Origin: Candidatus Saccharimonadota bacterium
GTDB lineage: Bacteria; Patescibacteriota; Saccharimonadia; Saccharimonadales; Saccharimonadaceae
Direction of reading: 5' to 3'
Length of the DNA stretch: 13,010 nucleotides
Assembly: GCA_030527565.1 (NCBI GenBank)
Contig: JAUNAO010000017.1
Location: 1-13,010, forward strand
The notes beneath the pieces are model-generated. The model was given only the letters and a program-made list of their open reading frames with translations, was not told the DNA's origin and made no database searches. Positions 1 through 6,146 of this stretch are shown here, in pieces (within the stretch, counting starts at the first letter, position 1; each line of letters opens with the position of its first letter). The position numbers and the translations under genes are program-made.

Positions 1-290
1 TTTCGAATCGCCGCATCATCCAAAACTTTCGACAATAAAACCTCGGCCGCCGTATCAACAATGATATACCCATCCGCCTTAAAATCGAATTCATTGGTCA
101 CACGCGTTGCGTCCGGAAAATAATGAAGATATCTCGGAATATCAACTGGGCAATAAAGACTTACCTCTTTTCCTTCAAGTAAATAATCAAGCGCAATCGC
201 TGACCCAAGCGAATCGCCATCCGGATTTTCTGCCTGAATAATACAAATCGACTTTTTGTCCTGAATAAAATCTAAAAATTTCTTATACAT
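1..290 (-). CDS. DHH-family phosphoesterase (NrnA-like), N-terminal part only
   Basis: The first 96 codons are present, and the rest lies beyond the left edge. The N-terminal part resembles the DHH domain of oligoribonuclease/pAp phosphatase (NrnA) proteins, which degrade nanoRNA or pAp in the cytoplasm using two metal ions. Residues 20-30 read AENPDGDSLGS, matching DHH motif I (HxNPDGDxxGS), and IIVDT (76-80) fits motif II with D79. The DHH motif itself and the DHHA1 domain would lie outside the window. The oddity is that the first metal-binding His of motif I is Ala (A20). The start at 290 is supported by a TATAAT box 6 nt upstream, with no Shine-Dalgarno sequence, so the mRNA should be leaderless. 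The gene is divergent from yqeG. The family is fairly sure; the substrate is not known from this fragment. Confidence 0.8.
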   Translation of the reverse strand, partial: MYKKFLDFIQDKKSICIIQAENPDGDSLGSAIALDYLLEGKEVSLYCPVDIPRYLHYFPDATRVTNEFDFKADGYIIVDTAAEVLLSKVLDDAAIR

Positions 291-296
291 AGTTAT

Positions 297-302
297 ATTA
301 TA
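297..302 (-). promoter_or_regulatory. -10 box of leaderless promoter for the DHH gene
   Basis: TATAAT on the minus strand is followed by 6 nt and then the ATG at 290, so transcription should begin at or next to the start codon. No convincing -35 box is visible. Confidence 0.6.
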
Positions 303-312
303 CCTTATTTTA

Positions 313-321
313 TGCTAAAAT
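313..321 (+). promoter_or_regulatory. Extended -10 promoter of yqeG-pgsA
   Basis: TGCTAAAAT is an extended -10 element (TGN plus TAAAAT at 316-321). Six nt separate it from the ATG at 328, so the yqeG message should be leaderless. It lies 13 bp from the opposing -10 box of the DHH gene, so the two promoters cannot easily be occupied together. Confidence 0.6.
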
Positions 322-327
322 GATTAC

Positions 328-759
328 ATGAGACTATTTAAGGCAGACAAAAAGTTTGAACGCTTCGAAGATGTAACTCCGGAGCTATTAAAAAAGGAAA
401 AAGTTAAATTACTTCTTTGTGATCTTGACAATACTATCCGCCTTCACTCTGAAAAAAAACCAGCGGAAGAACTCGCAAAATGGGTCAAAGAATGTAAAAA
501 AGCCGGCATCAAAATCGTTGTCATCTCGAACAATGGTCGGAAAAAGATGATGCAGAGATTTTGCGAACCATTAGGTGTAGATTGTTTTTGGTGGGCGAAC
601 AAGCCGCTTAGTACAAAACTGACTCGCGCTATTCGTGAACATAAAATCGATCCAAAAAACACCGTCATGCTCGGCGACAAATGGGCGACAGATGTTCTTG
701 CCGCGAATTTTGCCGGCATTCGAGCTTGGAAAGTCGACCATCGTAAATATATTGTCTAA
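328..759 (+). CDS. yqeG: YqeG/Gep4-type HAD phosphatase, probable phosphatidylglycerophosphate phosphatase
   Basis: This is a 143-residue HAD-superfamily IIIA phosphatase. Motif I is DLDNT (32-36: nucleophile D32, acid/base D34). Motif II is the Ser of VISNNG (65-70), the conserved Lys may be K92, and the Mg-binding acidic pair is in GDKWATD (D117, D122). There are no membrane segments. YqeG proteins are related to yeast Gep4, an established PGP phosphatase, and the next gene makes PGP. The inferred role is therefore conversion of phosphatidylglycerophosphate to phosphatidylglycerol. The protein is somewhat shorter than many YqeG homologues. The start is fixed by a -10 box 6 nt upstream. The stop codon runs into the Shine-Dalgarno sequence of pgsA, so the two are almost certainly co-transcribed. 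The family is sure; the substrate is inferred from context. Confidence 0.9.
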   Translation: MRLFKADKKFERFEDVTPELLKKEKVKLLLCDLDNTIRLHSEKKPAEELAKWVKECKKAGIKIVVISNNGRKKMMQRFCEPLGVDCFWWANKPLSTKLTRAIREHKIDPKNTVMLGDKWATDVLAANFAGIRAWKVDHRKYIV

Positions 760-768
760 AGGAGTAAT

Positions 769-1347
769 ATGACAACTAAAAAATCTACCAAGACTAATTT
801 AATTAACGGTCCGACAATCCTAACCTTAGCCCGTATCGTCCTAGTTCTTCCGCTAATGATTTGTTTTTTTGTTAATAACCTGCCGGGACAAATTGCAACC
901 TTGCTTTGTTTTGTCGTCGCTTCGATTACCGATTTTATCGACGGCCGTTGGGCTCGTAGCAAAAAAATCGTCACCGATCTTGGGGCTTTTCTTGATCCGC
1001 TCGCCGATAAAATGTTAGTTAACCTAACTTTTCTTATGTTGACTTATGTCGGAATTGTCCCACTTTGGATGTTCGCCATTATTTTAGTTCGCGATTTTGC
1101 CGTCGATGGTATGCGGATGATGGCTGCGAAAAGCGGCATCACCGTCTCGGCTTCGATTTTTGGCAAAGCAAAAACTATGCTCCAAATGATTACCCTTACC
1201 TCGATTCTATTTAACCGTATGCTAAACTGCGAAATCCTAACGAATATTAATTTCGCACTCCTAATCGCTGTTGTCGCTCTGACGATCTTCTCCGGTTCAG
1301 ATTATCTAATTGATGGCTATAAAAAGTTAATTAAACCAAAAGACTAA
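769..1347 (+). CDS. pgsA: CDP-diacylglycerol--glycerol-3-phosphate 3-phosphatidyltransferase
   Basis: This integral membrane enzyme joins glycerol-3-phosphate to CDP-diacylglycerol, giving phosphatidylglycerophosphate and CMP, the committed step to phosphatidylglycerol. At 192 residues it has the usual family length. It carries the complete CDP-alcohol phosphotransferase signature: D55, then D58-G-x2-A-R (58-63), x8, G72, x3, D76, x3, D80. Several hydrophobic segments follow (about 15-36, 41-55, 83-110, 135-150, 160-177), with a basic C-terminal tail. A Shine-Dalgarno sequence (AAGGAG) overlaps the yqeG stop 9 nt before the ATG. The 3' end overlaps convergent cdsA by 17 bp. The substrate could in principle be another alcohol, but the phosphatase upstream supports PgsA. 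Confidence 0.93.
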   Translation: MTTKKSTKTNLINGPTILTLARIVLVLPLMICFFVNNLPGQIATLLCFVVASITDFIDGRWARSKKIVTDLGAFLDPLADKMLVNLTFLMLTYVGIVPLWMFAIILVRDFAVDGMRMMAAKSGITVSASIFGKAKTMLQMITLTSILFNRMLNCEILTNINFALLIAVVALTIFSGSDYLIDGYKKLIKPKD

Positions 1348-2017
1348 TTAAAAGTAAAATCGTTGCAGTGAATGCGGTTGAATCAATTCGATCAAGAAAA
1401 CCGCCATGCCCTTCAGTCCCCCCGACACAATATTCAAGCTTCGCAAAAACTTCATTCTTAATAACAACTTCATTTGAGTCTTTAACCTTAAATGATCGCT
1501 TCAATGCGCTCTCGAACAGGTCGCCCACTAAGGCCAAAGGTCCACACAATAGATAAAACCAATCAGTTGCAAAAGATCCTCTTACGGCAATCATCACTGC
1601 GACCATCCCAATCGACGACAATAGCCCTAAGATCGTCCCTTCCCAAGTCTTATTTTTCGAAATCTTTGGAAACGGTCGAGATTTCACAAAAACTTTCCCG
1701 CCAAACGCTTTCCCGAACAGATATGCGAAAATATCATACCCGCAAACCCCAAGAATAATATACCAGAAATGCGCCACATCAATCTTCGCGACGAAAATTG
1801 TCCCGCCGATTAACAGCGCTAGTTCAATTAATCCTAAAATCGCATTTTTAATCGTAAATTTGTTGTGAAAAAAACTCATTAGTTCAATCGCGGACACTGC
1901 CGCAAATAAACCGAAGATAATTTTAAACGGAATTCCATTAAAAGTGTAAAGTGCGAATAGTGCTACCGTAAACATCCCGAGCCCTACGCTTAAACGAGTC
2001 TTAAAATTCTTATCCAT
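1331..2017 (-). CDS. cdsA: Phosphatidate cytidylyltransferase
   Basis: CdsA makes CDP-diacylglycerol from phosphatidic acid and CTP in the membrane and supplies the substrate of PgsA next door. The 228-residue protein is rich in membrane segments. It has YDIFAYLFGKAFGG (94-107), KTWEG (123-127) and GDLFESALKR (165-174), then KD (179-180) and HGGFLDRID (204-212), the core of the CdsA signature. The oddity is 23 residues between KD and HGG where typical CdsA has about 7, an insertion of roughly 16 residues at the active site. The start at 2017 is supported by TGCTATAAT ending 6 nt upstream, so it is leaderless. The gene converges on pgsA and diverges from the acyl-CoA ligase. The protein is a little short, as if the N-terminal helices were reduced. 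Confidence 0.92.
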   Translation of the reverse strand: MDKNFKTRLSVGLGMFTVALFALYTFNGIPFKIIFGLFAAVSAIELMSFFHNKFTIKNAILGLIELALLIGGTIFVAKIDVAHFWYIILGVCGYDIFAYLFGKAFGGKVFVKSRPFPKISKNKTWEGTILGLLSSIGMVAVMIAVRGSFATDWFYLLCGPLALVGDLFESALKRSFKVKDSNEVVIKNEVFAKLEYCVGGTEGHGGFLDRIDSTAFTATILLLISLLV

Positions 2018-2023
2018 AGCCCA

Positions 2024-2032
2024 ATTATAGCA
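2024..2032 (-). promoter_or_regulatory. Extended -10 promoter of cdsA (leaderless)
   Basis: TGCTATAAT on the minus strand is followed by 6 nt and the ATG at 2017. There is no -35 match at the expected place, so recognition probably depends on the TGN extension. Confidence 0.65.
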
Positions 2033-2048
2033 CCAATTAAATAAAAAA

Positions 2049-2057
2049 TGCTATAAT
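2049..2057 (+). promoter_or_regulatory. Extended -10 promoter of the acyl-CoA ligase
   Basis: A second copy of TGCTATAAT, facing the other way, is followed by 10 nt and the ATG at 2068. The expected 5' leader is only about 3-4 nt and there is no Shine-Dalgarno sequence. Only 16 bp separate this element from the cdsA one. Confidence 0.65.
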
Positions 2058-2067
2058 TATATATACT

Positions 2068-3795
2068 ATGATTGAATATGTATATAACACACTTCGAAAT
2101 AGTCTTCGCAAGCTAGACATGAAACTCGAGCGCGCGAAATACGGCTATATCGAAAAACTTCCAAAAAACATTAAGTATTTTGAGGGCGGAATGTATGATG
2201 CTGTCTATGAATCCTCCTGTAAGTGGCCACACAATACTGCATTCCAATATTTCAATGTTGAGGTAACCTACAAAGAGATGGTTAAGAAAATCAATAAAGT
2301 TGCAATGTCTCTAAAAGCCCTCGGCGTCGAAAAGGGCGAGCGCGTAACAATTTGTATGCCAAACACTCCAGAAGCGGTCTATAGTTTTTACGCGGTCAAT
2401 GAAATTGGTGCTGTCGCAAGCATGATTCACCCGCTCTCCTCAGAGAAAGAAATTGAAAACTATTTAAAGCAAGCAAAGTCAAAAATTATGATTTGCGTTG
2501 ATATTTCTTTTCCGAAAGTCGAGGCGATCTTCAGAAACACCGATCTTGAAAAAGTAATTGTCGTCTCCCCACTTCGTTCAATGGGCGCCATGGTCCGGAC
2601 CGCTTATAATCTTGCGAAAGGCACTAAACATATTAAAACAACTAAACAAGTTATCACTTGGAATAAGTTTATGGCGGCTGGTTCGAAGTTTATCGGCAAC
2701 CCACACGCTCGCGTCAATTCCGACGACCCAGCTGTTATTCTCTATACTGGAGGCACAACCGGAACCCCGAAGGGCGTGGTTCTTTCAAATATGAACTTTA
2801 ACTCGCAAGCGCTTGGCGCTAAATATCTTGTCCCCGATCTCCTAAAGTCAAAAAATACCATGCTGACTTTTCTTCCAAATTTCCATGCTTTTGGGCTTGG
2901 TGTTTGTACTCATGTCCCGTTTTATTTAGGCATGAAGATTGTCCTTATTCCACAATTCAACGCTAAAAAACTAAGAAGTTATATTAAAAAGTATAAAATT
3001 AATATTCTCGTTGGCGTTCCGGCAGCTTTTGAGTATCTCAAGACTATCAAGATGAAGAAAAACGAACTAAAAAATATTCGCGGAGCCGTATCTGGTGGCG
3101 ATACTATGAACCAAGCCGCGAAGCAAGAAGTTAATGACTTTCTCCGAGCACACGGTAGTACTGCTTTTCTCCAAAACGGCTATGGCCTGACCGAGGCGAC
3201 TGGCGGTGTTGTCTTCCCTACTGCCCCAGTAGCTAGTGACGAAAATGTCGTCGGGTATCCGCTCCCAGACAGCGAGGTTATTATCATTGACCCGAAAACT
3301 AAAAAGGAAGTTCCGCTTGGCGAAGATGGTGAGATTTTAATTCGCGGATTAACTGTTATGAAAGAATATCTCGACAAGCCAAAAGAAACCGCCGAGACAT
3401 TTGTAACGGTGAAGGGTAAAAAATATCTTAAAACTGGCGACATCGGGTACATGGATAAACGTGGTGTAGTTTATTTCCGTACTCGCCTCAAAAGAATTAT
3501 CATTACAAACGGTTATAATGTCTACCCTGTTTCGATCGAAGAAGCCACTAAACGCTGCAAAGCGGTTGCTCAGTGTGCCTGTGTCGGTGTTTATGATAAG
3601 GTTCGTGGCGAAAAAGTTAAGGTCTTCATCGTTCTGAAGCCAGACACAAGCGAACGCACCGCGAAAAAAGAACTCGCGAAGATTTACAAACAGTATCTCG
3701 CGAAATATGAAATGCCGCGCGAAATCGTCACAATTGCCGAACTCCCGAAGACAAAAATGTCGAAAGTAGACTATAAAGTTTTACAAAATCTATAA
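2068..3795 (+). CDS. Long-chain fatty-acid--CoA ligase (AMP-binding enzyme, FadD-like)
   Basis: This 575-residue adenylate-forming enzyme activates a carboxylic acid, probably a long-chain fatty acid, to acyl-AMP and then acyl-CoA. The motifs are the P-loop YTGGTTGTPKG (226-236), YGLTE (372-376), TGD (456-458), NGYNVYP (481-487) and the C-terminal catalytic Lys K566. That Lys sits in TKMSK, where most relatives have SGK. The N-terminus is amphipathic and basic, and there is no signal peptide. The location beside cdsA, pgsA and yqeG points to phospholipid synthesis from scavenged fatty acids, which is an inference. Its 3' end overlaps convergent recR by 6 bp, and a plus-strand terminator lies about 85 nt downstream inside recR. 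An acyl-ACP ligase or a different acyl substrate is possible. Confidence 0.9.
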   Translation: MIEYVYNTLRNSLRKLDMKLERAKYGYIEKLPKNIKYFEGGMYDAVYESSCKWPHNTAFQYFNVEVTYKEMVKKINKVAMSLKALGVEKGERVTICMPNTPEAVYSFYAVNEIGAVASMIHPLSSEKEIENYLKQAKSKIMICVDISFPKVEAIFRNTDLEKVIVVSPLRSMGAMVRTAYNLAKGTKHIKTTKQVITWNKFMAAGSKFIGNPHARVNSDDPAVILYTGGTTGTPKGVVLSNMNFNSQALGAKYLVPDLLKSKNTMLTFLPNFHAFGLGVCTHVPFYLGMKIVLIPQFNAKKLRSYIKKYKINILVGVPAAFEYLKTIKMKKNELKNIRGAVSGGDTMNQAAKQEVNDFLRAHGSTAFLQNGYGLTEATGGVVFPTAPVASDENVVGYPLPDSEVIIIDPKTKKEVPLGEDGEILIRGLTVMKEYLDKPKETAETFVTVKGKKYLKTGDIGYMDKRGVVYFRTRLKRIIITNGYNVYPVSIEEATKRCKAVAQCACVGVYDKVRGEKVKVFIVLKPDTSERTAKKELAKIYKQYLAKYEMPREIVTIAELPKTKMSKVDYKVLQNL

Positions 3796-4395
3796 ATTAG
3801 TTCGATTCTCGAGCGCCGCAGATAGAGTAATCTGATCGGCGTACGAGAGATCGACTCCGAGCGGCAATCCACGCGCCAGTCGGGTCAGTTTTAGACCCGG
3901 CTTTTTTGCGTGTAACATTTTCTCGAGCAACAACGCCGTTGATTCCCCTTCGACCGAAGGATTTGTTGCGATAATAATTTCCTCGATATCGTCCTTCTCT
4001 AACCGATCAACTAATTCTTTGATATGCAACTGATCCGGCGTAATGCCATCAATTGGTGAGATTGCCCCGCCAAGCACGTGGTAAGTTCCATGAAACGCCC
4101 GGGTCCCCTCGATCGCATAAATATCAAGCGGTTCCTCGACGACCATTACGGTCTTCTTATCTCGCTCCGGATCCGCATAAAATGGCGAAACCCCCTCGTC
4201 CGCATCCGTCAACGCGAAAGTTACAGGACAAGTTTTTACCCCGCCATGCAGCTCAGATAAAGCCTCTGCAATTAAATCCGCAACCCTTTCGTCTGCACGA
4301 AAAAGATAATATGCATAGCGTTCGGCCGTGCGCGGCCCCACTCCCGGTAATTTTGCCAGCGCATCAACAACATTCGTGAGGGCTGTCGGTAGCAT
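3790..4395 (-). CDS. recR: Recombination protein RecR, zinc-finger-less variant
   Basis: RecR is a ring-forming DNA-binding partner of RecO/RecF that loads RecA at gaps. The 201 residues match the family length. A helix-hairpin-helix (about 12-24, LPGVGPRTAERYA) is followed by the former zinc region (52-80). The Toprim domain comes next (VVEEPLD 85-91, GGAISPIDGI 109-118, TNPSVEGE 144-151), then the Walker B-like end ARGLPLGVDL (174-183). Of the four zinc-binding cysteines only C56 remains; the other positions are non-Cys residues. It is the last gene of the operon, 5 nt after ybaB, without a clear Shine-Dalgarno sequence, so translation is probably coupled. The dnaX-ybaB-recR association is classical. 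The 3' part carries a terminator acting on the opposite strand. Confidence 0.95.
   Translation of the reverse strand: MLPTALTNVVDALAKLPGVGPRTAERYAYYLFRADERVADLIAEALSELHGGVKTCPVTFALTDADEGVSPFYADPERDKKTVMVVEEPLDIYAIEGTRAFHGTYHVLGGAISPIDGITPDQLHIKELVDRLEKDDIEEIIIATNPSVEGESTALLLEKMLHAKKPGLKLTRLARGLPLGVDLSYADQITLSAALENRTNL
3879..3907 (+). terminator. Intrinsic terminator for the acyl-CoA ligase, inside recR
   Basis: On the plus strand GTCGGGTC (3879-3886) pairs with GACCCGGC (3894-3901) through a 7-nt loop, with one G-U pair. Six T follow directly. The element lies about 85 nt downstream of the ligase stop and is antisense to recR codons of residues about 163-173. Confidence 0.75.
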
Positions 4396-4400
4396 AAAAA

Positions 4401-4697
4401 TTACAACCCAAGACCAGACAAACCACCCATAAGCGGCTTCATCTTATCCGTAGCAATTTCTTGTGCTTTTGCAAATCCGTCTCGCATACAGTTTTCAATC
4501 CAGCGCTCGAGTTCGTGGATATCGTCAAGATCAATCTTCTCAGGGTCAATTGTTACCTTCTTAACCTTGAGTTCGCCGTTAATCTGAACAACAACTGCAC
4601 CATCGCCCGCTTCAACTTCGACAATCTCGTTTTTCAATTCTTTCTGTGCTTTGCGAAGCTGATTTAAAAGCTTCATTTGGTCCATAGTCTGTCCCAT
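4401..4697 (-). CDS. ybaB: YbaB/EbfC family nucleoid-associated protein
   Basis: This 98-residue protein has the YbaB/EbfC fold. The N-terminal helix (about 5-28) is rich in Lys, Gln and Leu (LLNQLRKAQKELKNE), a beta-strand region follows (about 33-50, VVVQINGELKVKKVTID), then a second helix (about 57-88) and a Gly-rich tail. Family members are dimers that bind DNA as tweezers and often sit between dnaX and recR, as here. The ATG directly follows the TAA of the upstream membrane-protein gene (TAAATG). A good Shine-Dalgarno sequence (AAAGGAG) lies inside that gene's last codons. An internal promoter 30 nt upstream would let ybaB-recR be expressed separately. Function beyond DNA binding is not established. 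Confidence 0.9.
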   Translation of the reverse strand: MGQTMDQMKLLNQLRKAQKELKNEIVEVEAGDGAVVVQINGELKVKKVTIDPEKIDLDDIHELERWIENCMRDGFAKAQEIATDKMKPLMGGLSGLGL

Positions 4698-6146
4698 TTA
4701 TTCTCCTTTCTCAGTATATAAATATATTATAGCAGAATCTTTCGCCATCGGCGAGGTGATTATGCGACTAAGTTCATAATTTGCTGGTTTTTCAGTCGAT
4801 CGGAGTACCGCAAGCTTCTGGGCACCATCCGGGATTTCCTCCATAATCGTCAGGCTCGTCGTCTCCTCTAGAATCTTATAAAAATCATAGTTTTTATCCA
4901 CAACCAACGTCTCGTTCGTCAAATTATCCTGTACGATCTTCAAATCATAATTGTAAGCCTGTGTTACACTCGGATTGTAACGGTAACCATACACATATTG
5001 CAAAAGCCCCGGCAAAATCATCACCCCAAACAGCACGGCCAGCGGGATAATTGCCGCAACCCGCGCGTAGGGATTCTCCGGAAACAACCCATACCATTTC
5101 TCGAGCAAATATTTTAGGCCATGCGCAACTAAAATTGCCAGCGGTAATATGATAAATACAACTGCATCTGGATTAAAGCCGGTAATTACAATCGTAAAAA
5201 TAATTAGAAGCGTTGCAATTGAATTTCTCGACGCGAAGAACCCCTTCGTAGTCGAGAACAGGCCAACTAACGCCAAAGCAAACATCGGCAAACTAACAAG
5301 CGGGGCAAGAAAAGTACTTACAACCGCTCCCTTCCATGCGAAAACCGGCAAGAATCCAGCCATAATATTTCCGAAGAAATATGACAAGTCAAAAGATTTC
5401 GCGAACAAAAGACCCATAATCGTGTCCGGATGCATAATAATGTTTGCGATTAATGCCGAGATTCCACCTAAAATAATCAAACCAACTAAAATCAGCGGAA
5501 ATTTTGGTAAACTCTTCACAATAAATCTTAAATGTGGTTGTGAAAACACAAACAAAACACAGAAAATCGCGAAATATAACATATAAGGCGTAAAAATCGC
5601 AAATAATAGGGTCAAGGCAAATAAGAAACAATACAACGGCTTTGGTTTTTTCTCACCCTGAATTTTTGAGCCAAGCCAAAGCAACAAAACTGGCCAAAAA
5701 ACTAACATAATTAGCGGCGTTCCCGAACCAGCTAAGAATAAAAACGGCGTTGACAACACAACAAGACACGACGCGAGCAAAGAAACATTACTCTTAAACC
5801 AGCGGTTCAAAAGCAAAATTAAAAGTAGTCCTAAAAACAGCCCGATAATAATACTCGGCAATTTGATTGCGTATGCCGAAAGCCCAAAAATCATGATCGA
5901 AACCTTCTGTAATAATCGATAAGGTAAATCAATTAAGTCTCCATTCGGTACCGCATCAAAACTAAGATAGTATGATCCAGTCGCCGACGCAATTTCCGCA
6001 TCAGACAACCCAGTCTGCGAAATTAGCGGCAGGCCGAACAATAACGCAATAAATGCTAGCCCGAGCAAACAGTAGCCAATTGTAAACCGGTAGCGGTATA
6101 AAAAAAGTTTAGAAATAACAATTTTCTTCACAAAACCATTATACAT
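4698..6146 (-). CDS. Polytopic GT-C-fold glycosyltransferase-like membrane protein (ArnT/PMT type)
   Basis: This 482-residue protein has about ten or more membrane segments, starting at about 22-43, 90-114, 120-138 and 143-160. It ends in a soluble domain of about 95 residues (388-482). The layout fits GT-C glycosyltransferases of the ArnT/PMT group, which move sugars from polyprenyl-phosphate carriers outside the membrane. The acidic residues D49 and E51 in GLSDAEIAS sit after the first membrane helix, where the catalytic acidic residue is expected. IFGLSAYAIKLPSIIIG (86-102) resembles the conserved second region. Acceptor and donor are unknown. The ATG abuts the dnaB stop (TAAATG) without a Shine-Dalgarno sequence, so coupling is likely. 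Finding it inside a replication and repair operon is unusual. Its last codons contain the ybaB-recR promoter. Confidence 0.7.
   Translation of the reverse strand: MYNGFVKKIVISKLFLYRYRFTIGYCLLGLAFIALLFGLPLISQTGLSDAEIASATGSYYLSFDAVPNGDLIDLPYRLLQKVSIMIFGLSAYAIKLPSIIIGLFLGLLLILLLNRWFKSNVSLLASCLVVLSTPFLFLAGSGTPLIMLVFWPVLLLWLGSKIQGEKKPKPLYCFLFALTLLFAIFTPYMLYFAIFCVLFVFSQPHLRFIVKSLPKFPLILVGLIILGGISALIANIIMHPDTIMGLLFAKSFDLSYFFGNIMAGFLPVFAWKGAVVSTFLAPLVSLPMFALALVGLFSTTKGFFASRNSIATLLIIFTIVITGFNPDAVVFIILPLAILVAHGLKYLLEKWYGLFPENPYARVAAIIPLAVLFGVMILPGLLQYVYGYRYNPSVTQAYNYDLKIVQDNLTNETLVVDKNYDFYKILEETTSLTIMEEIPDGAQKLAVLRSTEKPANYELSRIITSPMAKDSAIIYLYTEKGE
4726..4734 (-). promoter_or_regulatory. Internal promoter for ybaB-recR inside the glycosyltransferase gene
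   Basis: TGCTATAAT on the minus strand is identical to the extended -10 of cdsA and of the acyl-CoA ligase. It is encoded in the codons for Ser-Ala-Ile-Ile near the end of the upstream protein. The expected transcript would start near 4719 and carry the AAAGGAG Shine-Dalgarno sequence of ybaB. No -35 box is visible. Confidence 0.5.

Noticed and set aside
1371..1413. Hairpin GCGGTT...AACCGC as a terminator for yqeG-pgsA
   Set aside because: The loop is long, the stem is only 6 bp and no T-run follows.
5149..5586. Open frame of 145 codons opposite the membrane glycosyltransferase gene
   Set aside because: It is the complement of hydrophobic codons in a well-supported gene, with no recognisable domain or start signal.
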